Shown here: piece by piece, positions 38,945 to 46,091 of the stretch | Position numbering within the stretch: position 1 is the first letter of the stretch | Layout of the letters: every line of letters starts with the position of its first letter | Assembly (NCBI RefSeq): GCF_001280255.1 | Contig: NZ_LHCI01000106.1 | Coordinates: 291,388-355,387 of the forward strand | Direction of reading: 5' to 3' | Origin: Thermus aquaticus | GTDB lineage: Bacteria > Deinococcota > Deinococci > Deinococcales > Thermaceae | Length of the DNA: 64,000 bases | Position numbers and translations under genes: made by a program | The notes under the pieces: generated by a model | Database searches by the model: none | Told to the model about the DNA's origin: nothing | The model's input: only the letters and a program-made list of their open reading frames with translations

Positions 38945-39871
38945 GTGCCCAGCCTCTCCTTCGCCCTGGAAACCCACCCCGGCCGCAAGCGGCCCAAAAA
39001 CGAGGACGCCGTGGGCCACGCCCTCACCCCCTGGGGCGGGGTTTTCGTGGTGGCGGACGGGATGGGGGGGCACCGCACGGGGGAGGTGGCCGCCAGGCTG
39101 GCGGTAGAGGCCATCCTGGAAAGCCTCAAGGAGGCCGAGCCCTCCCCCAAGGCCCTCCTGGAGGCCTTTGAGCGGGCCAACGCCCTCATTTACGCCGAGG
39201 CCCAGCGCCCGGAGAACCGGGGCATGGGCACCACGGCCACCTGCCTCCTCTTGGACCTCCCCTACGCCCTCATCGCCCACGTGGGGGACTCTCGGGCCTA
39301 CCTCCTCCGGGGGGAGGAGTTCACCCTCCTGACCGAGGACCACTCCTGGGTGGCGGAAAGGGTGCGCCAGGGCCTCCTCTCCCCCGAGGAGGCCAGGACC
39401 CATCGCTGGCGCAACGTGATCACCAACGCCCTGGGCTCCTTTCCCCAGGCCCGGGTAGACCTCCTGGGCCTCAAGCTCTTCCCCGAGGACACCTTCCTCC
39501 TCTGCTCCGACGGGCTTTCCGGGGTGCTGGAGGACCGCACCCTGAAGGAGGTGCTGAAGAACTTCCCCCCCGAGGAGGCGGCCAGGAGGCTAGTGGAGCT
39601 GGCCAACGAGTGGGGCGGGCCCGACAACGTGAGCGCCGTCGTGGTGCGCCTACCCAAGGAGCTCCCCCAGGGCCAGAGGCCCTACGCCCTCCCCCTCGAG
39701 GCCGCCCAGGGCTCCCCGGTGCGCCTCAAGCTGGGGGAGGAGCCGGAGGAGCTTCCCACCCAGGTCCTGGAGCCCCCCAAAAGGCCCCGGGTAAGCTGGC
39801 GGGACGCCCTCCTCATCCTGCTCTGGATCGTGGTGGTGGCCTACATCCTCCTGGGCTACTTCCGCCCCTAA
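38945..39871 (+). CDS. PP2C-family serine/threonine phosphatase with C-terminal membrane anchor
   Basis: GTG start. The 308-residue protein has an N-terminal PP2C domain (about 1-238) with metal-binding motifs KNEDAVGHA, VFVVADGMGGHRTGE, MGTTATCLLL, HVGDSRAYLL, LLCSDGLSGVL and GGPDNVSAVVVRL. A linker and a single C-terminal membrane helix (ALLILLWIVVVAYILLGYF) follow. It dephosphorylates Ser/Thr residues, normally opposing PASTA/Hanks-type kinases. No kinase gene is adjacent. It is flanked on both sides by copies of the interspersed repeat. Confidence 0.9.
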   Translation: MPSLSFALETHPGRKRPKNEDAVGHALTPWGGVFVVADGMGGHRTGEVAARLAVEAILESLKEAEPSPKALLEAFERANALIYAEAQRPENRGMGTTATCLLLDLPYALIAHVGDSRAYLLRGEEFTLLTEDHSWVAERVRQGLLSPEEARTHRWRNVITNALGSFPQARVDLLGLKLFPEDTFLLCSDGLSGVLEDRTLKEVLKNFPPEEAARRLVELANEWGGPDNVSAVVVRLPKELPQGQRPYALPLEAAQGSPVRLKLGEEPEELPTQVLEPPKRPRVSWRDALLILLWIVVVAYILLGYFRP

Positions 39872-39872
39872 C

Positions 39873-39938
39873 ACCCTTGCCTGTTTCCTTCAGCCCACCG
39901 GCCCCGGTAAGTTCCCCAGGAGCCTTTTGCCGGGGTGG
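39873..39938 (-). repeat. Interspersed repeat, copy 3 (lacks first hairpin)
   Basis: The minus strand reads CCACCCCGGCAAAAGG, then GGTGGGCTGAAGGAAACAGG and CAAGGGTG. The stem-loop of the other copies (about 30 bp) is missing, joining CCACCCC directly to GGCAAAAGG. It lies between the PP2C and ndk genes. Confidence 0.75.
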
Positions 39939-39965
39939 CATAAGACCTGCTAGACTCCAGGAGGT

Positions 39966-40379
39966 ATGGAGCGCACCTTCGTGATGGTGAAACCCGACGG
40001 CTTCCGGCGCGGCCTGGTGGGCGAGATCCTGGCCCGCTTTGAGCGCAAGGGCTTCCGCATCGTGGGCCTCAAGGCCCTCAGGATCTCCCAGGAGCTTGCG
40101 GAAAGGCACTACGCCGAGCACCGGGAAAAGCCCTTCTTCCCCTCCCTGGTGGGCTTCATCACCTCGGGGCCGGTGGTGGCCATGGTCCTGGAGGGCCCCA
40201 ACGCCGTGGCCGAGGTGCGCAAGATGATGGGGGCTACCCACCCCAAGGACGCCCTGCCCGGCACCATCCGCGGCGACTACGCCACCACCATTGACGAGAA
40301 CGTGATCCACGGCTCGGCCACCCTCGAGGACGCCCAGAGGGAGATCGCCCTCTTCTTCCGGCCGGAAGAGCTTTTATAG
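39966..40379 (+). CDS. ndk: Nucleoside diphosphate kinase
   Basis: The 137-residue enzyme has the standard NDK layout: [65 protein letters not shown] and the phosphorylated His H115 in [13 protein letters not shown]. It transfers gamma-phosphate between NTPs and NDPs. AGGAGGT precedes ATG 39966, with a TAGACT -10 box further upstream (39952-39957). Confidence 0.97.
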   Translation: MERTFVMVKPDGFRRGLVGEILARFERKGFRIVGLKALRISQELAERHYAEHREKPFFPSLVGFITSGPVVAMVLEGPNAVAEVRKMMGATHPKDALPGTIRGDYATTIDENVIHGSATLEDAQREIALFFRPEELL

Positions 40380-40380
40380 T

Positions 40381-40409
40381 GCCCCACGGGGCCAAAGCCG
40401 CGGTGGGGC
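40381..40409. terminator. Bidirectional terminator
   Basis: GCCCCAC (40381-40387) pairs with GTGGGGC (40403-40409) in the gap between the convergent ndk and NYN genes. Confidence 0.55.
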
Positions 40410-40411
40410 GC

Positions 40412-40957
40412 TTAGCCTTCGGCCTCGGGGGCCTGGGGGAGGCTGGTAGCCCGGAGGCGCTCCCAGGGGAAGTCGTCCAGGGGGTAGAAGCGGTCCGCCT
40501 GCTGGGCCAGGCGGTGGGAGGATAGGGCGTGGAAGGTGGTGTTCTCCACCTGCTTGCCCATGTCCTGCACCACCCGCACCACCTCGGCGAAGTCCCCGTC
40601 CCCCGAGACCAGGATGGCGATGTCGTAGGCGTCGGCGTAGGCCAGGCGCAGGATGTCAATGGCGATCTGGATGTCCACCCCTTTCTCCACGAACCCCTCG
40701 GCCCGCCGCTCCAGCCTGCCCAGGCGCACGGCCACGTAGGGCACCCGCTTTAGGTAGTTGAGGAAGCTCTGGTGGGCCTTGGCCGCCGGGTCCTCCGGGG
40801 GCAGGGGGGCGTTGTAGTAGTAGGCCCGGAGGAGCTTCCTCCCGGCGGTGAGGAGGGTGATGAACTCCACAAAGTTGAGCCGATAGTCCGAGCCCAGGTG
40901 CTGCACCAACCCCTTGTACAGGTTGGAGCCGTCAATAAATATGGCTACCCTTTCCAT
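40412..40957 (-). CDS. NYN-domain (LabA/DUF88) putative ribonuclease
   Basis: The 181-residue protein contains the PIN-like NYN domain: RVAIFIDGSNLYKG (D9, first acidic residue), a central EKGVDIQIAIDILRLAY (second set) and ILVSGDGDFAEVVRVVQDMGK (third set, D residues). These acidic clusters bind Mg2+ for RNA cleavage in the family. A C-terminal helix and short tail complete it. It is monocistronic, convergent with ndk. RNA target unknown. Confidence 0.85.
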   Translation of the reverse strand: MERVAIFIDGSNLYKGLVQHLGSDYRLNFVEFITLLTAGRKLLRAYYYNAPLPPEDPAAKAHQSFLNYLKRVPYVAVRLGRLERRAEGFVEKGVDIQIAIDILRLAYADAYDIAILVSGDGDFAEVVRVVQDMGKQVENTTFHALSSHRLAQQADRFYPLDDFPWERLRATSLPQAPEAEG

Positions 40958-40984
40958 AGCAGGCCCGCCCCTTTACGGGCACCC

Positions 40985-41060
40985 TCAGTTTAGCCCAAGG
41001 GCGTGAGAAGTTTTATAGCCCACCGCTCAAAGGAGCGGTGGGGGCAGGGATACGCCTTTT
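40985..41060. mobile_element. Possible solo IS200/IS605-type right end
   Basis: AAGGGCGTGAGAAG is followed by a 10-bp perfect hairpin, CCCACCGCTC (41019-41028) with GAGCGGTGGG (41033-41042). A GTGAGAAG tract before a perfect subterminal hairpin is typical of the tail of tnpB and the right end of IS605-group elements, but no tnpA or tnpB coding sequence is present. It lies in a 176-bp gene-free gap and may instead be a terminator. Confidence 0.4.
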
Positions 41061-41133
41061 CCTTGGCCCTTTCGGGCGGGGCCATGCTACCACACCCCTT
41101 CCATGAGCGCAAGATGAGCCAAAGAAACGCCCT

Positions 41134-41490
41134 CTAGGAGCGGGTTTTTCGCGTTTCGGCGTACACGTCGCGGAAGACCCCGGGGATGGGGGCGTGGGGC
41201 TTGTGCACCCTTACCCGGACGGCGAGAAGTCTGGGAAAAGCCTGAAGGAGCGTCTCCGCCAGGTGGTCGGCCAGGGCCTCTATGAGGTAGAAGCGCCGGT
41301 GGCGCACGGCCTCCTCCACCAGGGCGTAGACCTTGGCGTAGTCCACGGTCTCCTCCAGGCAGTCCCCCTTGCCCTCAAAGGCCACCTCCAGCCAGAGGTC
41401 CACCACGAACCGGGCCCCAAGCCGCCCCTCCTCGGGCATGACCCCGTGCCGTCCGTAGAACTCCAGGCCCAGAAGGGCGATCTCCCCCAT
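41134..41490 (-). CDS. folB: Dihydroneopterin aldolase
   Basis: The 118-residue protein has the FolB pattern: IALLGLEFYGRHGVMPEE (with the GHGxxxxE-type start), the ETVDYAKVYALVEEAV region with catalytic Tyr, FYLIEALADHLAETLL, and the C-terminal VRVHKPHAPIPG with catalytic Lys. It cleaves dihydroneopterin to 6-hydroxymethyldihydropterin in folate synthesis. It follows folP by 3 bp. Confidence 0.92.
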   Translation of the reverse strand: MGEIALLGLEFYGRHGVMPEEGRLGARFVVDLWLEVAFEGKGDCLEETVDYAKVYALVEEAVRHRRFYLIEALADHLAETLLQAFPRLLAVRVRVHKPHAPIPGVFRDVYAETRKTRS

Positions 41491-41493
41491 CCC

Positions 41494-42312
41494 TCACCCC
41501 CAGAGGGCCTCCCAGACCAGAAGGGCCTCCCGGTGGGCCTTCACGTCGTGCACCCGAAGGAGCCTGGCCCCCTTCATGGCGGCGTAGAGGTGGGCGGCCA
41601 CGGAGCCAAAGACCCGCTCCTGGGGGGCCTCCACCCCCGTGAGCTCCCCGATCATCCGCTTGCGGGAAAGGCCCACCAGAACGGGGTGGCCCAGCTCCAC
41701 GATGGCCTCCAGGTGGCGGAGGAGGGCCAGGTTGTGGGGGAGTAGCTTGCCGAAGCCAAAGCCGGGGTCCAGGACCACCTGGGGCACGCCGGCTTTCAGG
41801 GCCCTCTCCGCCTGGGCCTTGAGAAAGGCCCGGACCTCGGCCACCACGTCCCCGTAATGGGCGTGGGCCATCATGGTCCTGGGGTCGGGGACGGGCATGT
41901 GCATGATGACCGCAGGGACCCCGTAGCGGGCGGCCAGGGCCAGCATGCGCTCGTCCCTTAGGCCGGTGACGTCGTTCAGGAGGTGGGCCCCAAGCTTGAG
42001 GGCCTCCTCGGCCACCTCGGGCTTGCGGGTGTCCACGGAGACCGGCACGCCCAGGGAGAGGACGGCCTCGAGGACGGGCAAAAGCCTCCGCTTCTCCTCC
42101 TCCACCGGCACGGGCTCGGCCCCGGGACGGGTGGACTCGGCCCCCAGGTCCAGGAGGTCCGCCCCCTCGGCCACCATGGCCTTGGCCCTTAAGAGGGCCC
42201 TTTCCGGGTCCAGGTAGAGCCCGCCGTCGGAGAAGGAGTCCGGGGTCAGGTTGAGGATCCCCATGATCCGGGGCTTTGAGAGGTCCAGGAGGTGGTCGCC
42301 AAGCCGGAGCAC
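41494..42312 (-). CDS. folP: Dihydropteroate synthase
   Basis: The 272-residue TIM-barrel enzyme has GILNLTPDSFSDGG, DLLDLGAESTRPGA, VPVSVDTRKPEVAEEAL, LLNDVTGLRD, VVLDPGFGFGKLLPHN, PVLVGLSRKRMIGELTG and the C-terminal LLRVHDVKAHREALLVW. It joins the pterin to p-aminobenzoate. I place the start at GTG 42312, because a perfect TATAAT (42320-42325, minus) ends 7 nt before it; the open frame runs 40 codons further, but through the divergent gene's start region. Confidence 0.93.
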   Translation of the reverse strand: MLRLGDHLLDLSKPRIMGILNLTPDSFSDGGLYLDPERALLRAKAMVAEGADLLDLGAESTRPGAEPVPVEEEKRRLLPVLEAVLSLGVPVSVDTRKPEVAEEALKLGAHLLNDVTGLRDERMLALAARYGVPAVIMHMPVPDPRTMMAHAHYGDVVAEVRAFLKAQAERALKAGVPQVVLDPGFGFGKLLPHNLALLRHLEAIVELGHPVLVGLSRKRMIGELTGVEAPQERVFGSVAAHLYAAMKGARLLRVHDVKAHREALLVWEALWG

Positions 42313-42319
42313 GCCTAGG

Positions 42320-42325
42320 ATTATA
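42320..42325 (-). promoter_or_regulatory. -10 box of leaderless folP
   Basis: TATAAT on the minus strand, 7 nt before GTG 42312. Confidence 0.6.
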
Positions 42326-42344
42326 GTGGGCGCAGGAGGTGCTC

Positions 42345-42690
42345 GTGGCGAGGCTCTTGGCGGCGGTGGACCTGGGAGAGACCCTGGAATGGATGGTGGC
42401 CACGGCCCGGTACCTGCAAGGGGGCTAGGCATGCCCGCCGAGCTTTTGCACGTGGTCCCCAGCGCCTACTTTGAGGCCCTGGCCCGGGGCGGCCTCGCCC
42501 GCTACCTCCTCCACCGGGGCGAGGTCCCGGTCCTCCCCCGCCTGGCCCAGGACCGGGGGGCGGACCTCCTGGTCCTGGGCTCCAAGGCCAGGAGCACCTG
42601 GCGCCATCGCCTGGGGCGGATGGTGGAGGTCCTCGTGTCCAGGAAAGCCCCCTGCCCCTTCTGGTGGTCCCCGAGGCCGCGGTTTGGTAA
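42345..42690 (+). pseudogene. Universal stress protein (UspA family), frameshifted
   Basis: GTG 42345 follows AGGAGGT. The first frame gives VARLLAAVDLGETLEWMVAT and stops at TAG 42427-42429. A second frame gives MPAELLHVVPSAYFEALARG and continues with DRGADLLVLGSKARSTWRHR, the UspA ATP-binding G-x2-G-like stretch. A further shift of one base after CPF restores PLLVVPEAAVW and TAA 42688-42690. Two frameshifts within 350 bp argue for a decayed gene or base-calling errors in homopolymers (GGGGG, CCCC). The stop overlaps the -10 of the MFS gene. Confidence 0.7.
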
Positions 42691-42693
42691 AGT
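42688..42693 (+). promoter_or_regulatory. -10 box of leaderless MFS gene
   Basis: TAAAGT ends 6 nt before ATG 42700. Confidence 0.45.
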
Positions 42694-42699
42694 GCCCCC

Positions 42700-43908
42700 A
42701 TGGCCCACGGACCGGGCTTTTTCCTGCGCCTCTCCGCCTACTGGTTCGCTACCAGCTTCAAGTGGTTCCTGGTCCTTCTGGTCCTCCTCCCGGCCAAGGT
42801 GGCCGAGCTCTCCCCCCCGGAGGAGAAGGCCTCCAGGCTGGGCTTCCTCTTCGGCCTGGGGGCGGCCATGGCCATCCTGGGGCCCCCCATCATGGGCTAC
42901 CTCTCCGACCGCCTGGGGCGGAGGCGGCCCTTTTTGCTCTGGGGAAGCCTCCTCACCGCCTTCGCCCTCGTCCTTTTGGCCCACGCCCCAAGCTACGGCC
43001 TTCTCCTCCTGGCCTACCTCCTCCTCCAAGTAGCCGACGACCTGGCCACCGGGCCCTACTCGGCCCTCATCCCCGACCTGGTCCCCAGAGGGGAGAGGGG
43101 AACGGCCTCGGGGTACATGGGGGTGCTCCAGGTCTCGGGACAGGTCCTGGGGGGCGTGGTGGGCTTCCTCCTCGCCCTACAGCCCCAGGCCTACCTGGCG
43201 GCCCTCCTAAACCTCCTGGGGGCCGCTTTTAGCCTCTCCCTGGTGCCGGACCGCCTGCCCAGGGCCAACCCCCGCCCTTTCTCTTCCGCCATGGCCGCTC
43301 CCTGGCGGGACCGGGACTTTCTCCTCGTCTACCTCACCCGCTTTCTGGTGATGCTGGGCTTCTACCTGGCCCAGACCTACCTCCAGTACTTCCTGGCCGA
43401 CGTGGTGCGGGCCTTCCAGGCCCTGGGGCAGACCATCACGGAGGAGCCCTTCCAGGCGGTGGCCCTCCTGGGTCTCCTCATCTCCCTGGGGGCGGCCCTG
43501 GCCAGCGTGCCCGCCGGGCGGGCCTCGGACCGGGTGGGGCGGAAGCCCCTCATCTACCTCTCTGGCGCGGGGCTCGGCCTCCTCATGCCCTTCATCCTCC
43601 TCTTCCCCCGCTACGACCTCCTCCTCTTCCTCGCCCTTTTCTTCGGCCTCTTTTACGGGGTCTACCTGGCGGTGGACTGGGCCCTGGTGGCCGACGTCCT
43701 CAAGGACCCCGAGGCCCACGCCACGGACATGGGCCTGTGGCAGACCTCCATCGTGGTGCCCCAGGTCCTGGCCGGGGCCTTTGGCCGCCCCCTGGACCTC
43801 CTCAACGCGGCAAGCCCGGGCCTGGGCTACACGGTCCTCTTCCTCCTGGCGGGGCTTTTCTTCCTCCTGGGGGCCTTTCTGGTGGCCGGCATAAGGCGGG
43901 CCCGGTAG
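42700..43908 (+). CDS. MFS transporter
   Basis: The 402-residue protein has about twelve membrane helices and the MFS loop 2-3 signature GYLSDRLGRRRPF, with a related SDRVGRKPLIY in the second half. The loop and charge distribution (LGRRRP) and the central VADDLATGPYSALIPDLVP are like sugar/cation symporters of the GPH or SUT group and unknown-substrate Thermus MFS members. A maltose- or sugar-type substrate is only a guess. It is downstream of the broken universal stress protein gene and has its own apparent -10 box. Confidence 0.8.
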   Translation: MAHGPGFFLRLSAYWFATSFKWFLVLLVLLPAKVAELSPPEEKASRLGFLFGLGAAMAILGPPIMGYLSDRLGRRRPFLLWGSLLTAFALVLLAHAPSYGLLLLAYLLLQVADDLATGPYSALIPDLVPRGERGTASGYMGVLQVSGQVLGGVVGFLLALQPQAYLAALLNLLGAAFSLSLVPDRLPRANPRPFSSAMAAPWRDRDFLLVYLTRFLVMLGFYLAQTYLQYFLADVVRAFQALGQTITEEPFQAVALLGLLISLGAALASVPAGRASDRVGRKPLIYLSGAGLGLLMPFILLFPRYDLLLFLALFFGLFYGVYLAVDWALVADVLKDPEAHATDMGLWQTSIVVPQVLAGAFGRPLDLLNAASPGLGYTVLFLLAGLFFLLGAFLVAGIRRAR

Positions 43909-43941
43909 CGCATATTTGTGCGGGCTTTGGAAAAGCCCGTG

Positions 43942-43971
43942 TTGACGGCCTCTTCCCCCCTCCCTTAGGAT
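43942..43971 (+). promoter_or_regulatory. Promoter of TRAP permease operon
   Basis: TTGACG (43942-43947) and TAGGAT (43966-43971) are spaced 18 bp; a ribosome site TTGGAGGT follows before ATG 43995. Confidence 0.55.
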
Positions 43972-43994
43972 GGGGCGGGTTTTGGAGGTAAAAC

Positions 43995-44534
43995 ATGCGC
44001 CTGCTCCTCGGTCTGGCCAAAGCCATAGACGCCCTCAGCGAAGGGGTGGGCCGGATCATCGCCTGGCTCACGCTTCTGGTAGCCCTTCTCTCGGCGGGGA
44101 ACGCCCTCATGCGCTACGGCCTCAGCTACAGCTCCAACGCCTACCTCGAGGCCCAGTGGTACATGTTCAGCCTCATCTTCCTCCTGGGAGGGGCCTACGC
44201 CTTGAAGAAGAACGCCCACGTGCGCATTGACCTCATCTACGGCCGCCTCTCCCCGCGAACCCGGGCCTGGATAGACCTCCTGGGCACCCTCCTCTTCCTC
44301 ATCCCCATGGCCCTCGGGGTCCTCTACCTAGCCTGGCCCTGGGCCATGACCAGCCTGGCCATCCGGGAAACCTCCCCCGACGCGGGCGGGCTTCCCCGCT
44401 GGCCCATCAAGCTGGCCCTCCTCGTGGGCTTCGCCCTCCTGGCCCTCCAGGGCCTCTCCGAGCTCATCAAGCGCATCGCCTTCCTGGCAGGGGTCTACGC
44501 TCTGGCAGAGGAAAAGGGGAGGGGGGTGGAGTGA
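43995..44534 (+). CDS. dctQ: TRAP transporter small permease (DctQ)
   Basis: The 179-residue protein has four membrane segments with the family pattern: N-terminal helix (IIAWLTLLVALLSAGNALMRYG), then NAYLEAQWYMFSLIFLLGGAYALKKNAHVRID (the AHVRVD-like motif), and the third and fourth helices. It pairs with the large permease DctM to import organic acids using a sodium gradient, with a periplasmic binding protein. The stop overlaps the dctM start (TGATG). Confidence 0.9.
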   Translation: MRLLLGLAKAIDALSEGVGRIIAWLTLLVALLSAGNALMRYGLSYSSNAYLEAQWYMFSLIFLLGGAYALKKNAHVRIDLIYGRLSPRTRAWIDLLGTLLFLIPMALGVLYLAWPWAMTSLAIRETSPDAGGLPRWPIKLALLVGFALLALQGLSELIKRIAFLAGVYALAEEKGRGVE

Positions 44535-46024
44535 TGGACCTCCATGCCCTCATGCCCCCCTTGATGTTCCTGGCCCTCATCCTCTTTCTCCTCTCCGGCT
44601 ACCCGGTGGCCTTCGCCCTGGGGGCCACGGGGATCGTCTTCGGCTTTTTGGGCATCGCCCTGGACATCTTCCCGCCCGCCCTCCTCCGGGCCATGCCCGA
44701 CCGCATCTTCGGCATCATGTCCAACCAGCTCCTCCTGGCCATCCCCTTCTTCACCCTCATGGGCATCCTCCTGGAACGGAGCGGCCTGGCAGAGGACCTC
44801 CTGGACACCATGGGCAAGCTCTTCGGGCCCCTTAGGGGCGGGCTTGCCCTGAGCGTGGTCTTCGTGGGGGCCATCCTGGCGGCCACCACGGGGGTGGTGG
44901 CGGCCAGCGTCATGGCCATGGGCATCATCTCCCTGCCCATCATGCTCAAATATGGCTACAACCCCCGCTTCGCCAGCGGGGTGATCCTGGGCTCCGCCAC
45001 CCTGGCCCAGATCATCCCCCCCAGCGTGGTCCTCATCGTTCTGGCGGATCAGCTGGGGGTGAGCGTGGGGGACATGTACCGGGCGGCCCTGGTCCCCGCG
45101 GGCCTCACCGTGGGCCTTTACTTCCTCTACGTCATCTACGTGGCCCTCTTCCGGCCCACGTGGGCCCCGGCCCTGCCCCTCGAGGCCCGCCCCGACGCCG
45201 GCAAGGAGCCCGAGGCCGCCTTCGCCCTCCTCTCTTACCTCCTGGTAGGGGTGGGATCCTGGAAGCTGGGGGAGTTCCTCCAGTTGCCTGGCTGGCTTGA
45301 GGGCCTCGAGGTCCTCCTGGGGCTTTTCCTCTGGACCCTCTTCCTCCTCCCCCGTATCCGCCAAAACCCCCTCCTCCGGCGGGCCCTCCTCTCCATGGTC
45401 CCCCCCTTGGTCCTCATCTTCTTGGTCCTGGGCACCGTCCTCCTGGGGGTGGCCACCCCCACGGAGGCCGGGGCCATGGGGGTGGTGGGGGCCCTGGTCC
45501 TGGCGGCCCTGAACCGCCGCCTCTCCTTCCGGGTCCTCTACCAGGCCATGGAGCAAACGGCCACCCTCACCGCCTTCGTCATCTTCATCCTCATCGGATC
45601 CACCCTCTTCAGCCTGGTCTTCCGGGGGGTGGACGGGGACCTGTGGGTGGAGGGCTTCCTCACGGGGCTTCCCGGGGGAGAAGTGGGCTTTGTCCTCTTC
45701 GTCATGGTCCTGGTCTTCCTCCTGGGCTTCTTCATAGACTTCTTTGAGATCGCCTTCATCGCCCTGCCCCTCCTGGCCATCGGGGCGGAGGCCTTGGGGA
45801 TCAACAAGCTCTGGTTCGGCCTCCTGGTGGGGGTGAACCTTCAGACCTCCTTCCTCACCCCCCCCTTCGGCTTCGCCCTCTTCTACCTCCGGAACGTGGC
45901 CCCCAAGGAGGTTAAGACCGGGGACATCTACCTGGGGGGCATCCCCTTCATCCTCCTGCAGCTTCTGGTCCTGGTCTTGGTCTACTTCCTGCGGGAGCCC
46001 ATCCTGCGCTTCGTGGGGAGTTAA
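44534..46024 (+). CDS. dctM: TRAP transporter large permease (DctM)
   Basis: The 496-residue protein has about twelve hydrophobic segments, including LLAIPFFTLMGILLERSGLAEDLLDT, GAILAATTGVVAASVMAMGIISLP, GSATLAQIIPPSVVLIVLADQ, GVATPTEAGAMGVVGALVLA and LQTSFLTPPFGFALFYLRNVAP, all typical of DctM/SiaM. It forms the transport channel with DctQ. The central insertion (about 200-255) is longer than in classic DctM. It is convergent with the binding-protein gene dctP, across a double hairpin. Confidence 0.93.
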   Translation: MDLHALMPPLMFLALILFLLSGYPVAFALGATGIVFGFLGIALDIFPPALLRAMPDRIFGIMSNQLLLAIPFFTLMGILLERSGLAEDLLDTMGKLFGPLRGGLALSVVFVGAILAATTGVVAASVMAMGIISLPIMLKYGYNPRFASGVILGSATLAQIIPPSVVLIVLADQLGVSVGDMYRAALVPAGLTVGLYFLYVIYVALFRPTWAPALPLEARPDAGKEPEAAFALLSYLLVGVGSWKLGEFLQLPGWLEGLEVLLGLFLWTLFLLPRIRQNPLLRRALLSMVPPLVLIFLVLGTVLLGVATPTEAGAMGVVGALVLAALNRRLSFRVLYQAMEQTATLTAFVIFILIGSTLFSLVFRGVDGDLWVEGFLTGLPGGEVGFVLFVMVLVFLLGFFIDFFEIAFIALPLLAIGAEALGINKLWFGLLVGVNLQTSFLTPPFGFALFYLRNVAPKEVKTGDIYLGGIPFILLQLLVLVLVYFLREPILRFVGS

Positions 46025-46025
46025 G

Positions 46026-46075
46026 TACCCCACCGCGGCGGGGTATATAAAGGCCCCCGGGGTAGCCCCGGGGGT
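46026..46075. terminator. Double-hairpin bidirectional terminator
   Basis: TACCCCaCCG/CGGcGGGGTA (46026-46045), TATATAAAGG, then CCCCCGGGG/CCCCGGGGG (46054-46074). It separates the convergent dctM and dctP genes. The first hairpin follows the dctM stop by 1 nt and resembles the one at 9016. Confidence 0.7.
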
Positions 46076-46091
46076 TCCCGTGTCCCAGGGT

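Noticed and set aside
42313-42432. Extension of folP by 40 codons upstream
   Set aside because: The region is P/S/G-rich, covers a perfect TATAAT and the start of the divergent gene, and has no homology to FolP N-termini.
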